Of a DNA stretch of 63,696 nt, positions 25,417-32,320 are shown piece after piece. Numbering within the stretch: the stretch's first letter is position 1; the number at the start of each line of letters is the position of its first letter. The notes under the pieces are model-generated. The model was not told where the DNA came from, searched no databases, and saw only the letters and a program-made list of their open reading frames with translations. The position numbers were made by a program, and so were the translations under genes. The DNA lies in contig CAIJZY010000030.1 in NCBI GenBank assembly GCA_903825285.1, positions 1 to 63,696 of the forward strand, given 5' to 3'. The stretch comes from an uncultured Opitutia bacterium. Its GTDB lineage: Bacteria; Verrucomicrobiota; Verrucomicrobiia; Opitutales; Opitutaceae.

Positions 25417-25784
25417 TTAAGGTTTAAGCGCACGGAGCAAGGCATTGGTCATTTTGGAGACTTCAGTGTATCGGGCCTCCAGCGTGGTGTAGGACTCGCC
25501 CGGCAAGTGTCCGAGATCGCGGGCCAGCAGGAGAAGATAACGGGTTTCCTCAGTTGAGCCACGCGCGATCATCAGGAAATGCCGGAACTCGGCGGCAGAT
25601 CCACGGCCCTTGCCCTCAGCAATATTCGTCGGGACGGAAGTGGCGGCGCGACAAAGCTGGTCGGTAAGTCGAAATTTCTCCTCGGCCGGAAAACTCCGGA
25701 CCTCGCGGTAAACCTCCAGGGCCGCGGCGTGGGCCTTCTGCCGACAATCAGGTCGCGCCAGCTCTCAATGGCTCCTGTGTTCAC
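25417..25784 (-). pseudogene. Four-helix-bundle protein gene (23S rRNA intervening-sequence family) broken by a 1-base frameshift
   Basis: This is the content of the 25405-25816 gap. From GTG at 25784 the minus strand reads IESWRDLIV, and the rest of the protein continues in another frame: HAAALEVYREVRSFPAEEK, then FRLTDQLCRAATSVPTNIAE, GKGRGSAAEFRHFLMIARGS, TEETRYLLLLARDLG and a stop at 25417. Restoring one base near 25742, so that GTC-GGC becomes GTC-TGG-C, rebuilds the family's usual DLIVWQKAH start and a 122-residue protein. The total length (368) is one base short of a codon multiple. The family is a small all-helical protein first seen in rRNA intervening sequences and often found near polysaccharide genes; its function is unknown. 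The break may be real or an assembly error. Confidence 0.8.
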
Positions 25785-25816
25785 GCGCTTACCCCTTACA
25801 GCTTGGACCTGAAAAC

Positions 25817-26686
25817 TCAGGCTTTACGCCAGGTGCGCAGCGCCAACTCGATGGCGGCGTGGACCTCGGTGAGGCGGATGCCGGCATGGGCGAGCTTGGT
25901 GGAGTCCATGACGCAGTTGGAGCGCGGGGTCTTGGCGGCGACCTTCATGAAGTCGGCCTCGCTGGCGAAGAAGTCGTATTTCTTCGGGTGCACGCCGCTC
26001 TTTTCGATCAGGGCGACGACCTCATGGGTGGTGACCTGCCCGGGGTTCGTGACGTTGTAGGTGGAGAAGGGAATGCGCTTCTCCCAGCACGCGAAGGTGG
26101 CGGCGACGAACTCCTCCAGCTGCGAGATCGAGTTGGTGGCCTCGAGCAGGCGCGCGTAGCGCATGAGCTTGGTGAGGTAGTTGCGCGGGTTGTCGACCTC
26201 GTTGAAGGGGATGCGCAGGCGCCAGATGAACACATTGGGCCGGCCCGCGAGGACCTCCTCGCCGAGGGCCTTCGTGCCGCTGTAGAAGGAGCAGTTGTTC
26301 TGGCGGAAGGTGAAATTGGGGGCGTCGGTCTCGGTGAAGCCGGTGCCGTCGGGCCGCGCGCCGGTGAAGATGCAGCCGGAGGAGACATGGCCCCAGGGCA
26401 CGCCGGCCTCCTCGCAGGCCTGCGCGATCAGCCCGGGCAGGACGGCGTTGCCCATCAGGCACTCGGTCTTGTGGATCTCGCAGGCGTCGACGTTGGGCTT
26501 GCCGGTGTAGCCGGCGGCGTTGATGAGGAACTCCGGGCGGTCGCGCCGCAGCGCGGCGGCGAGCAGGGCGGAATTGCTGTAGTCGAGCTCGGCCCGGCGC
26601 AGGTTGCGGAAAGGGAAGCCCTTGCGGGTCAGCAGGGCCTGGTAGGCCTGGCCGACGTAGCCGGAACCTCCGAGTAGGTAAATCAT
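25817..26686 (-). CDS. NRS/ER-like dTDP-4-keto-rhamnose epimerase-reductase
   Basis: A 289-residue SDR resembling plant nucleotide-rhamnose synthase/epimerase-reductase, which performs both the 3,5-epimerisation and the 4-keto reduction to dTDP-rhamnose. Matching segments are LLGGSGYVGQAY (cofactor loop), NAAGYTGKPNVDACEIHKTE, SSGCIFTGARP, TDAPNFTF, SFYSGTKALGEEVL (YxxxK), DNPRNYLTKLMRYARLL, YNVTNPGQVTTHEVV and the late TPRSNCVMDSTKL. Bacterial RmlD lacks the NxDxCExHK and PNFTF patterns. The ATG at 26686 overlaps the stop of the upstream GT-C gene by four bases. With rmlA and rmlB nearby and no rmlC seen, this enzyme could complete the pathway alone. RmlD-like reductase is the alternative. 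Confidence 0.85.
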   Translation of the reverse strand: MIYLLGGSGYVGQAYQALLTRKGFPFRNLRRAELDYSNSALLAAALRRDRPEFLINAAGYTGKPNVDACEIHKTECLMGNAVLPGLIAQACEEAGVPWGHVSSGCIFTGARPDGTGFTETDAPNFTFRQNNCSFYSGTKALGEEVLAGRPNVFIWRLRIPFNEVDNPRNYLTKLMRYARLLEATNSISQLEEFVAATFACWEKRIPFSTYNVTNPGQVTTHEVVALIEKSGVHPKKYDFFASEADFMKVAAKTPRSNCVMDSTKLAHAGIRLTEVHAAIELALRTWRKA

Positions 26687-28530
26687 GCGAGCGCCCATTG
26701 AATGGGAGCGGAGAAAGGAGGAACAAGGCTTTTCTTGGGATGCCCGGCGGCTCCCGGCCGCGACCGGAACCGGCGGCGGCGGGGCGCGCGCTGGTTGCGC
26801 ACGTAGATCCGGTAGCCCTGGAGGTTGGCCACCTCGTGATAGTGGGCGGCCACATAGGCGGCCAGCTCAGGGAAAATCTGATGCCCGAACAGCTGGGGCT
26901 GGTCGTAGATGAAGGCGCCCTCGGCAATGGCATCCACGAAGAACGCGGGCTGGCGCTTGCGCAGGTCCCACAGCAGGCGGTCGCGGTAGAAGCGGTTCAG
27001 CGGTCCGGGCGCGATCAGGAACTGTGTGTGGCCCTCCCGCGTGCCCTGGGCGAGGCCGCTCTCGGTGTAGATTTGCGGGGACCAGCCCCAGACCACGAGG
27101 GTCTCGCCGGGCCGGGCCAGCGCCTGCAGGCGGGCCGACACGGGATGCACGGAGTGAGCCTGCCCCTCGACCAGGTGACCGAGAACCTCGTCGTTGGCGT
27201 GGCTTGGCTGGGCCAGCGGCGTCACGATCAGGCCGAGGACGGCGGCCACCAGAAGCCAGCGTGCCGCGGCGGACCCGCTGGGTGGCAGGACCTGTCCGAA
27301 CCAGCGCAGGGCGGCGGCGAGGGAAAGGCCGCCGAGCCACGCGAGCGGCAGCACGAGGAAATGGAGATAGTGCCAGAAGACATGCCCTGGAAATACGACG
27401 GTCCAGCATCCGACCGCGACCATCACCCACGCGGCGATCAAAGCGGGTCGGAGGGTCGACCGGGACCAGCCGCCCAGCACCAAGCCGGCCGCGGCCAACC
27501 CGACTGTGCCGTCGAAGAACGGCTTGAATGCGAAGTTCTCGACGACAAAGCGCGTGTAGAATGTGCGCAGCAGCTGCCACGAGTCCTCCACCTGCAGGTC
27601 CACATAGATGAGGTTGGCCTTGAAGTACGCCATGTAGGCCTGCGCCCATTGCCCGTACAGCGTGACCCAGACGGCGAGCACCAGGGCCGGCGCCGCCGCC
27701 GCGCCCATCAGCGTCAGCGCCGCCCGCCAGCGCCCGGCGCGCGGGACGGTGGTGAGGCGCGTGAGGCTGAGCAGGCCGATGCCGCCGAGCGTGAGCCCGA
27801 GGACAACCGACTGGAGCTTGGCGAACGGCAGGCAACCCAGGCAAAGCCCGGCGGCGACGAGACGCCGGAGTCGCGCCGGCCCGGTGAGGTCATCCTGGGT
27901 GGCCTCGGCGAAGAGCCAGGCGGCGACCGCGAGCAGGCAGAACGACGGCTGCTCGCTCGAATACTGCACGTACTCCCACACCGCGTTGAACGAGAGGAAC
28001 GCCAGGAGCGGCAGGGTGCCGAGGCGCGCGATGCCGTCCGTGCTGAGACGGCGCAGCAGCCCGTAGACCGCCAGCGCGCCGAGGGCGTGGGCGAGCAGCG
28101 CCGCGAGCCGCAGCCCGGGATAACTGATCCGGCCGTCGGGCAGGAGCGCAGGGAGGAGGAAATAGGCGTTGACCGGTCCGGCGGTGTGCAGGTCGACGGA
28201 GCGCCACGGGACCGGATCCTGCCAGTAGGTCATGGCGGCCGCGCCCATCTGGGTCTCGTCGGGGTTCCGCAGCGGTCCGGCCACCACCACGGGCCAGCGG
28301 CAGGCCAGGAGGGCGATCGCGGCCGCCAGGAGAAAAATCCCCGGATGCAGGAGTCCGCGGGGCAGGCGCCGCCAAAGTCCGGCGGACGGATGCCACTCGG
28401 AGCCGAGCTTCAGGACCGCGAGCAGGGCCAGCGCGCCCCACGCGATCCATGCGAGGGCCCAGTAACGGCCCGGGTCGGCGTCAAACCAGGCCAGCAGGCC
28501 GGGGGCAACGAGGGCGTGGAAACGAGGCAT
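26683..28530 (-). CDS. GT-C-like polytopic membrane glycosyltransferase (NPDE loop)
   Basis: A 615-residue protein with about twelve hydrophobic segments. The first periplasmic loop has GPLRNPDETQMGAAAM, the acidic DE motif characteristic of GT39/GT83-type enzymes, followed by SVDLHTAGPVNAYFLLPALL. A soluble stretch from about residue 460 (ETLVVWGWSPQIYTESGLAQ) is typical of this group. The last 40 residues turn abruptly basic (QRAPRRRRFRSRPG) and run into the start of the NRS/ER-like gene, which they overlap by four bases. It probably transfers a polyprenyl-phosphate-linked sugar in the periplasm. Confidence 0.85.
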   Translation of the reverse strand: MPRFHALVAPGLLAWFDADPGRYWALAWIAWGALALLAVLKLGSEWHPSAGLWRRLPRGLLHPGIFLLAAAIALLACRWPVVVAGPLRNPDETQMGAAAMTYWQDPVPWRSVDLHTAGPVNAYFLLPALLPDGRISYPGLRLAALLAHALGALAVYGLLRRLSTDGIARLGTLPLLAFLSFNAVWEYVQYSSEQPSFCLLAVAAWLFAEATQDDLTGPARLRRLVAAGLCLGCLPFAKLQSVVLGLTLGGIGLLSLTRLTTVPRAGRWRAALTLMGAAAAPALVLAVWVTLYGQWAQAYMAYFKANLIYVDLQVEDSWQLLRTFYTRFVVENFAFKPFFDGTVGLAAAGLVLGGWSRSTLRPALIAAWVMVAVGCWTVVFPGHVFWHYLHFLVLPLAWLGGLSLAAALRWFGQVLPPSGSAAARWLLVAAVLGLIVTPLAQPSHANDEVLGHLVEGQAHSVHPVSARLQALARPGETLVVWGWSPQIYTESGLAQGTREGHTQFLIAPGPLNRFYRDRLLWDLRKRQPAFFVDAIAEGAFIYDQPQLFGHQIFPELAAYVAAHYHEVANLQGYRIYVRNQRAPRRRRFRSRPGAAGHPKKSLVPPFSAPIQWALA

Positions 28531-28581
28531 GGGGGACGCTGCCGCGCTGCGAGAGGCCGGGCAAGTCCGGGCTGCCGCGCG

Positions 28582-29340
28582 CTAGTTCTTCCGCCGGTAG
28601 TCGCCGCGGCTGAAATATTTCTCGAGCCAGACGTAGGCGCAGATGAAAAAGTAGCGGCTGCCCATTTCCTTGATCTTGAGCTTGGGCACGCCGTATTTCC
28701 GGTTTTGCCAGGTGATCGGGGTGATCGTGAAGGTGAAGCCGCGGACGATCGCCTTGAGCGGGATCTCGACCGTGAGGTTGAAATGCGGGGCGAGGAACGG
28801 CCGGCAGCCCTCGATGACGGTGCGGCGGTAGGCCTTGAACGCGTTGGTGGTGTCGTTCAGCGGGATGTTGAAGCCGATCCGCACGAGGTAATTTGCCAGC
28901 CGGTTGATCATCAGCTTCACGCGCGGGTAATCGACGACCTTGCCGCCCTTGATGAACCGGCTGCCGAACGCGCAGTCGAAGCCCTCGTTGAGGAGCTGCC
29001 AGTACTTCACCGCGTGCGCCGGGGAGTCGGAGGCGTCCGCCATCATGACGACGACCGCGTCGCCGCGGCTGTGGTCGATGCCCCAGATCACGGCCCGGCC
29101 AAAGCCATTCTGCCCGCCGTTCTGCGTGGGGGCGAGGGTGGGGATCCGCGCCTTCAGCTCCTGCAGCACGGCCCAGGTGCGGTCCTTGCTGCCGTCGTCG
29201 ACGACGACGATCTCATGCGGCACGCCCGCTTCGTTGAAGGTGCGGTGGATGTCCTCGACCGTGGCCGGCAGCGACTCCTCCTCGTCGCGGGCGGGAATGA
29301 TGACGGAATAAAGGCGGAGCGGGGCGGTCGGGGCGGGCAT
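28582..29340 (-). CDS. DPM1-like GT2 (dolichyl/polyprenyl-phosphate sugar synthase type)
   Basis: A 252-residue GT2 without membrane helices. Strand 1 is YSVIIPARDEEESLP, then IVVVDDGSKDRTW, NGGQNGFGRAVIWGI and the metal-binding MMADASDSPAHAV, which resembles the ADxSDxP motif of DPM1 enzymes. SRFIKGG and WQNRKYGVPKLKI follow. The ATG at 29340 (MPAPTAPL) is 8 residues before strand 1; a longer frame upstream has no homology. It lies 51 bases after a GT-C gene and 16 bases before an epimerase stop, within the same minus-strand series. It likely charges undecaprenyl phosphate with a sugar for the GT-C enzymes. Confidence 0.88.
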   Translation of the reverse strand: MPAPTAPLRLYSVIIPARDEEESLPATVEDIHRTFNEAGVPHEIVVVDDGSKDRTWAVLQELKARIPTLAPTQNGGQNGFGRAVIWGIDHSRGDAVVVMMADASDSPAHAVKYWQLLNEGFDCAFGSRFIKGGKVVDYPRVKLMINRLANYLVRIGFNIPLNDTTNAFKAYRRTVIEGCRPFLAPHFNLTVEIPLKAIVRGFTFTITPITWQNRKYGVPKLKIKEMGSRYFFICAYVWLEKYFSRGDYRRKN

Positions 29341-29356
29341 GGAGGCGGACTGGAAA

Positions 29357-30430
29357 TCAGAGCGGGGCGGAGAGGTCGAGCCAGCCGGGATGCGCCTGCG
29401 CATGCGCGGCGATCTCGTCGAGGATCGCGGTGGTCTTCGTCTGCGGCTGCCAGCGCCAGACGCGCGCGGCCTTGGCCGGGTCGAGGATGATCCAGGGGAT
29501 GTCGAAGGGCCGCGGCGCGGAATCGGCGCCGACGGCATGGGGGCCGAAACGGGCGTCGCACCACGCGGTCAGCTGGCGCAGCGACATCGCGGAGGCGGCG
29601 CCGCCGGAGAAGTTGGCGACGCGGTCGGCGGCGGCCAGGCGGGGGGCGCCGAACTGCTGCTCCAGCACCGGGACCAGGTCGCGTGGGTGGAGGCAGTCGC
29701 GCACCTGGTGGCCCAGGCCGCCGAAGCCGATGTACTTGAGCGGCCGGCGGCGCAGGTGGCTGTTGAGCCAGTAGGCGAAGATGCCCTGGTCGGGCCGCCC
29801 GAACTGGCCGGCGCCGGCGAGCACGCCGCAGCGGTTGATGAAGACGGGCAGCTGGAACGTCTCGCCGTACTCGAGGGCGAGGGCCTCGCTGGCGAGCTTG
29901 GTGGCGCCGTAGAGCGAGACCGGGGCCAGCGTGGCGAAGGTCTCGTCGAGCCCCGCGGCGGTCAGGCCCGGCGGCAGCGCGGCGCCGCGGGCGGGCCGGA
30001 AGGCGCCGTCAACGGTCTCCACCGCCAGGGCGGCAAGCGGCGCGATGGCATAGACGCGGCTGGTGCTCAGCAGGATGAACCCGGCGCGGTGCTGCTTGCA
30101 GTACTCGAGCATGTTCACCGTCCCGCCGAGGTTGTGCTCGATCAGCTGGCGGGAACTCGTCTTCCCGTCCACGCCGGCCAGCACGCTCGGGTTGGCCGCG
30201 GCGTCGATCACCCAGTCGCACGCCGGCAGGGTCTCCAGGTCGCTCGCGGCCCGGAGGTCGCCGTGAAACAGCTTCACGCCGAGGGCCTTGAGCTCGGCGC
30301 GGTTGGTTTCGCTGCCGGGACGGATGAAGTTGTCGAAGCCGATGACATGGTGGCCGCGGCCCGACTGCAGGAGGGCGCGGGCCAGCGTGCTGCCGACGAA
30401 ACCGCACACGCCCGAGACCAGGATTTTCAT
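29357..30430 (-). CDS. NAD-dependent nucleotide-sugar epimerase (CDP-paratose 2-epimerase-like)
   Basis: A 357-residue extended SDR. The cofactor loop is VSGVCGFVGSTLARAL, LLSTSRVYA carries the Ser/Thr site, and VSLYGATKLASEAL gives YxxxK. The pattern IGFDNFIRPGSETNRAEL and the late VRDCLHPRDL are shared with CDP-paratose/tyvelose 2-epimerases. The ATG at 30430 begins at the cofactor strand. It is one of two such SDRs separated only by the secreted protein gene at 30501-31070. Together they could act in sequence on one sugar nucleotide, but substrates are not readable. Confidence 0.88.
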   Translation of the reverse strand: MKILVSGVCGFVGSTLARALLQSGRGHHVIGFDNFIRPGSETNRAELKALGVKLFHGDLRAASDLETLPACDWVIDAAANPSVLAGVDGKTSSRQLIEHNLGGTVNMLEYCKQHRAGFILLSTSRVYAIAPLAALAVETVDGAFRPARGAALPPGLTAAGLDETFATLAPVSLYGATKLASEALALEYGETFQLPVFINRCGVLAGAGQFGRPDQGIFAYWLNSHLRRRPLKYIGFGGLGHQVRDCLHPRDLVPVLEQQFGAPRLAAADRVANFSGGAASAMSLRQLTAWCDARFGPHAVGADSAPRPFDIPWIILDPAKAARVWRWQPQTKTTAILDEIAAHAQAHPGWLDLSAPL

Positions 30431-30465
30431 GGGTCGAGGCAAGCAGGGGTTGGCGCGAGGCGGAA

Positions 30466-30479
30466 GGCGAAATTTCGCC
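30466..30479. promoter_or_regulatory. 14-bp perfect palindrome upstream of an epimerase gene
   Basis: GGCGAAATTTCGCC is a perfect 14-base palindrome 36 bases upstream of the ATG at 30430 (minus strand), in the 70-base gap after the secreted protein gene. Its AT-rich centre stands out in GC-rich surroundings. It could bind a dimeric regulator. It could also arise by chance. Confidence 0.3.
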
Positions 30480-30500
30480 CGCGCGGGCCGCGTCCGGCGG

Positions 30501-31070
30501 TCACTGCTTCTTCTCGGCGGCGGCCTTCCGCTGGGCCTCCTCGTAGGCCTTGCGGTGCTGCTGCCCGATATCGAGCAGGTCGGAGACGAGCATGCGCGCC
30601 TCGCGCTCCTGCACGTCCGGCGGTCCGGCGGGCGGCGGCAGCGGCGGAGTCGGGGCCGCGTCGGGCCGCGGGACATCTGCCGTGGCCACGGCGGTGGTGC
30701 CGATGCCGGTGCCGGCCTGCACCACCGGGTGGCGCAGGGTGAGCGTGAGCTGCTCGCTGCCAGCGCGGATCGTCGCCTGGTCCTTGTCCGGATCACAGCG
30801 GAGGACGGTGATCTCGCCGACGGTCTCGCCGACCACGATCCAATAGCTCTGCTTGTTGCTCAAGCGCGTGATGCTGGCCATGAGCTTGCCGCCGTTGTTG
30901 ATGATGCCGCCCAGCTGGTAGCGGGTGTCGCCGGCCGGGACGCCATTCCGGTCCGCCGCGGGCACAAAGGGCGAGGCGCCGGGCAGGTCCTGGGCCGGGG
31001 CGACGGCCGCCGGCAGCGCCAGGAGCAGGGCGAGGCCGAGGGCGGCGGGAAGCGGCAGGGGACGGTTCAT
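30501..31070 (-). CDS. Secreted/periplasmic protein of unknown function, GspC/PilP-like core
   Basis: A 189-residue protein. It starts with a signal peptide (hydrophobic core LGLALLLALPAAVAPA, likely cleavage after AQ near residue 27). The middle (about 50-112) reads YQLGGIINNGG, then LSNKQSYWIVVGETVGEITV and SEQLTLTL, a small beta fold reminiscent of the HR domain in GspC/PilP-type secretion accessory proteins. A proline-rich linker (PTPPLPPPAGPP) and a charged helical tail rich in E, K and Q close the protein. The neighbours are nucleotide-sugar SDRs, not secretion genes, so the similarity does not set a role. I do not assign a function. Confidence 0.75.
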   Translation of the reverse strand: MNRPLPLPAALGLALLLALPAAVAPAQDLPGASPFVPAADRNGVPAGDTRYQLGGIINNGGKLMASITRLSNKQSYWIVVGETVGEITVLRCDPDKDQATIRAGSEQLTLTLRHPVVQAGTGIGTTAVATADVPRPDAAPTPPLPPPAGPPDVQEREARMLVSDLLDIGQQHRKAYEEAQRKAAAEKKQ

Positions 31071-31171
31071 GGTGAGTAGGAAATCCTAGCGGGAATGCGC
31101 CGAAACACCAGTCTGGCGTCGGGGATGGGACACGCGCCGGGGCGGCGGGGTCCGTCGGAATGGCGGGCCAC

Positions 31172-32230
31172 TCAGCCCTCGCGCCGGCGCCAGGCCTCGA
31201 CGATCTGGCGGATGGTCTCCTCAAGCGACTGCGTGATGTCCCAGCTGGGGTAGTGCGCCCGCATTTTCCGGAGATCGCTGTAGTAGCAGATGTGGTCGCC
31301 GATGCGGTTCTGGTCGACGTAGGTGTGGACCTGCGCCTTGCCGGTGAACTTCTCGGTGATCTTGAAGGCCTCGAGGATGGAGGTGCTGTTGGCCTTGCCG
31401 CCGCCGAGGTTGTAGACCTCGCCGGCCCGCGGGGCCGCGACGAACGCCGCCATGAAGCGGGCGACGTCGAGCGAGTGGATGTTGTCGCGCACCTGCTTGC
31501 CCTTGTAGCCGAAAACCTTGTATTCGCGGCCCTCGAGATTGCACTTCACGAGGTAGCTGAGGAAGCCGTGGAGCTCGACGCCGGAGTGGTTGGGGCCGGT
31601 GAGGCAGCCGCCGCGGAGGCAGCAGCAGGGCAGGTTGAAGTAGCGGCCGTACTCCTGGACCATCACGTCGGCGGCGACCTTGGAGGCGCCGAAGAGCGAG
31701 TGCTTGGACTGGTCGATGGTGAACGTCTCGGCGATGCCGTGCGCGTAGGCCGGGTCGGCGTAGTCCCAGCGCGTGGGCAGCTCCTGGAGCGCGATGCGGT
31801 TGGGGGCGTCGCCATAGACCTTGTTCGTGCTCATGTGCACGAACGGCGTCTCGGGCGCGGCCTGGCGGACGGCCTCGAGCAGGTTCAGCGTGCCGACGGC
31901 GTTGGTGTCGAAGTCGTCGAAGGGGATGGCCGCGGCGCGGTCGTGGCTCGGCTGGGCGGCGGTGTGCACGACCACGTCGGGCTTCACGGTCTTGACGAGG
32001 GTGAGGACGCCGGCGCGGTCGCGGATGTCGAGCTCATGGTGGACAAAGCCGGGGAGCTCGCGCAGCAGGCGCTGCTGGTTCCACCGCGTGTCACCCTGCG
32101 GGCCGAAGAACACGGCGCGCTGGTTGTTGTCCACGCCGTGCACGGTGTAGCCAAGCTCGCGGGCGAAGTAGACGCAGACTTCCGAGCCGATGAGGCCGGA
32201 GGATCCGGTGACAAGGAGGGTTTTGGCCAT
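31172..32230 (-). CDS. NAD-dependent epimerase, CDP-paratose 2-epimerase family
   Basis: A 352-residue extended SDR with [17 protein letters not shown] at the cofactor site, [28 protein letters not shown] and [13 protein letters not shown], all characteristic of the CDP-tyvelose/paratose 2-epimerase family. At the catalytic YxxxK the sequence is [12 protein letters not shown], so tyrosine is replaced by phenylalanine while lysine is kept. The same LFGASK form occurs, as I recall it, in many homologues, so it looks like a subfamily feature. The C-terminal part has [19 protein letters not shown] and [11 protein letters not shown]. The start at 32230 is 10 residues before the glycine loop. The real substrate may differ from CDP-paratose. 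Confidence 0.88.
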   Translation of the reverse strand: MAKTLLVTGSSGLIGSEVCVYFARELGYTVHGVDNNQRAVFFGPQGDTRWNQQRLLRELPGFVHHELDIRDRAGVLTLVKTVKPDVVVHTAAQPSHDRAAAIPFDDFDTNAVGTLNLLEAVRQAAPETPFVHMSTNKVYGDAPNRIALQELPTRWDYADPAYAHGIAETFTIDQSKHSLFGASKVAADVMVQEYGRYFNLPCCCLRGGCLTGPNHSGVELHGFLSYLVKCNLEGREYKVFGYKGKQVRDNIHSLDVARFMAAFVAAPRAGEVYNLGGGKANSTSILEAFKITEKFTGKAQVHTYVDQNRIGDHICYYSDLRKMRAHYPSWDITQSLEETIRQIVEAWRRREG

Positions 32231-32238
32231 GGAAAGGG

Positions 32239-32255
32239 GCGGTGCGCCGCACCGC
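32239..32255. other. Hairpin upstream of the epimerase start
   Basis: GCGGTGC (32239-32245) and GCACCGC (32249-32255) form a 7-bp stem with a 3-base loop, 9 bases upstream of the ATG at 32230 (minus strand) and downstream of the GT-C gene ending at 32321. It has no T-tract. It may modulate read-through or translation between these genes. Confidence 0.3.
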
Positions 32256-32320
32256 GAACCCACAGGGAAGTCGAGGTCGCCCCGGCTTTCCAGCCGATTT
32301 TGGGTGCGCCAGACCGGAGC

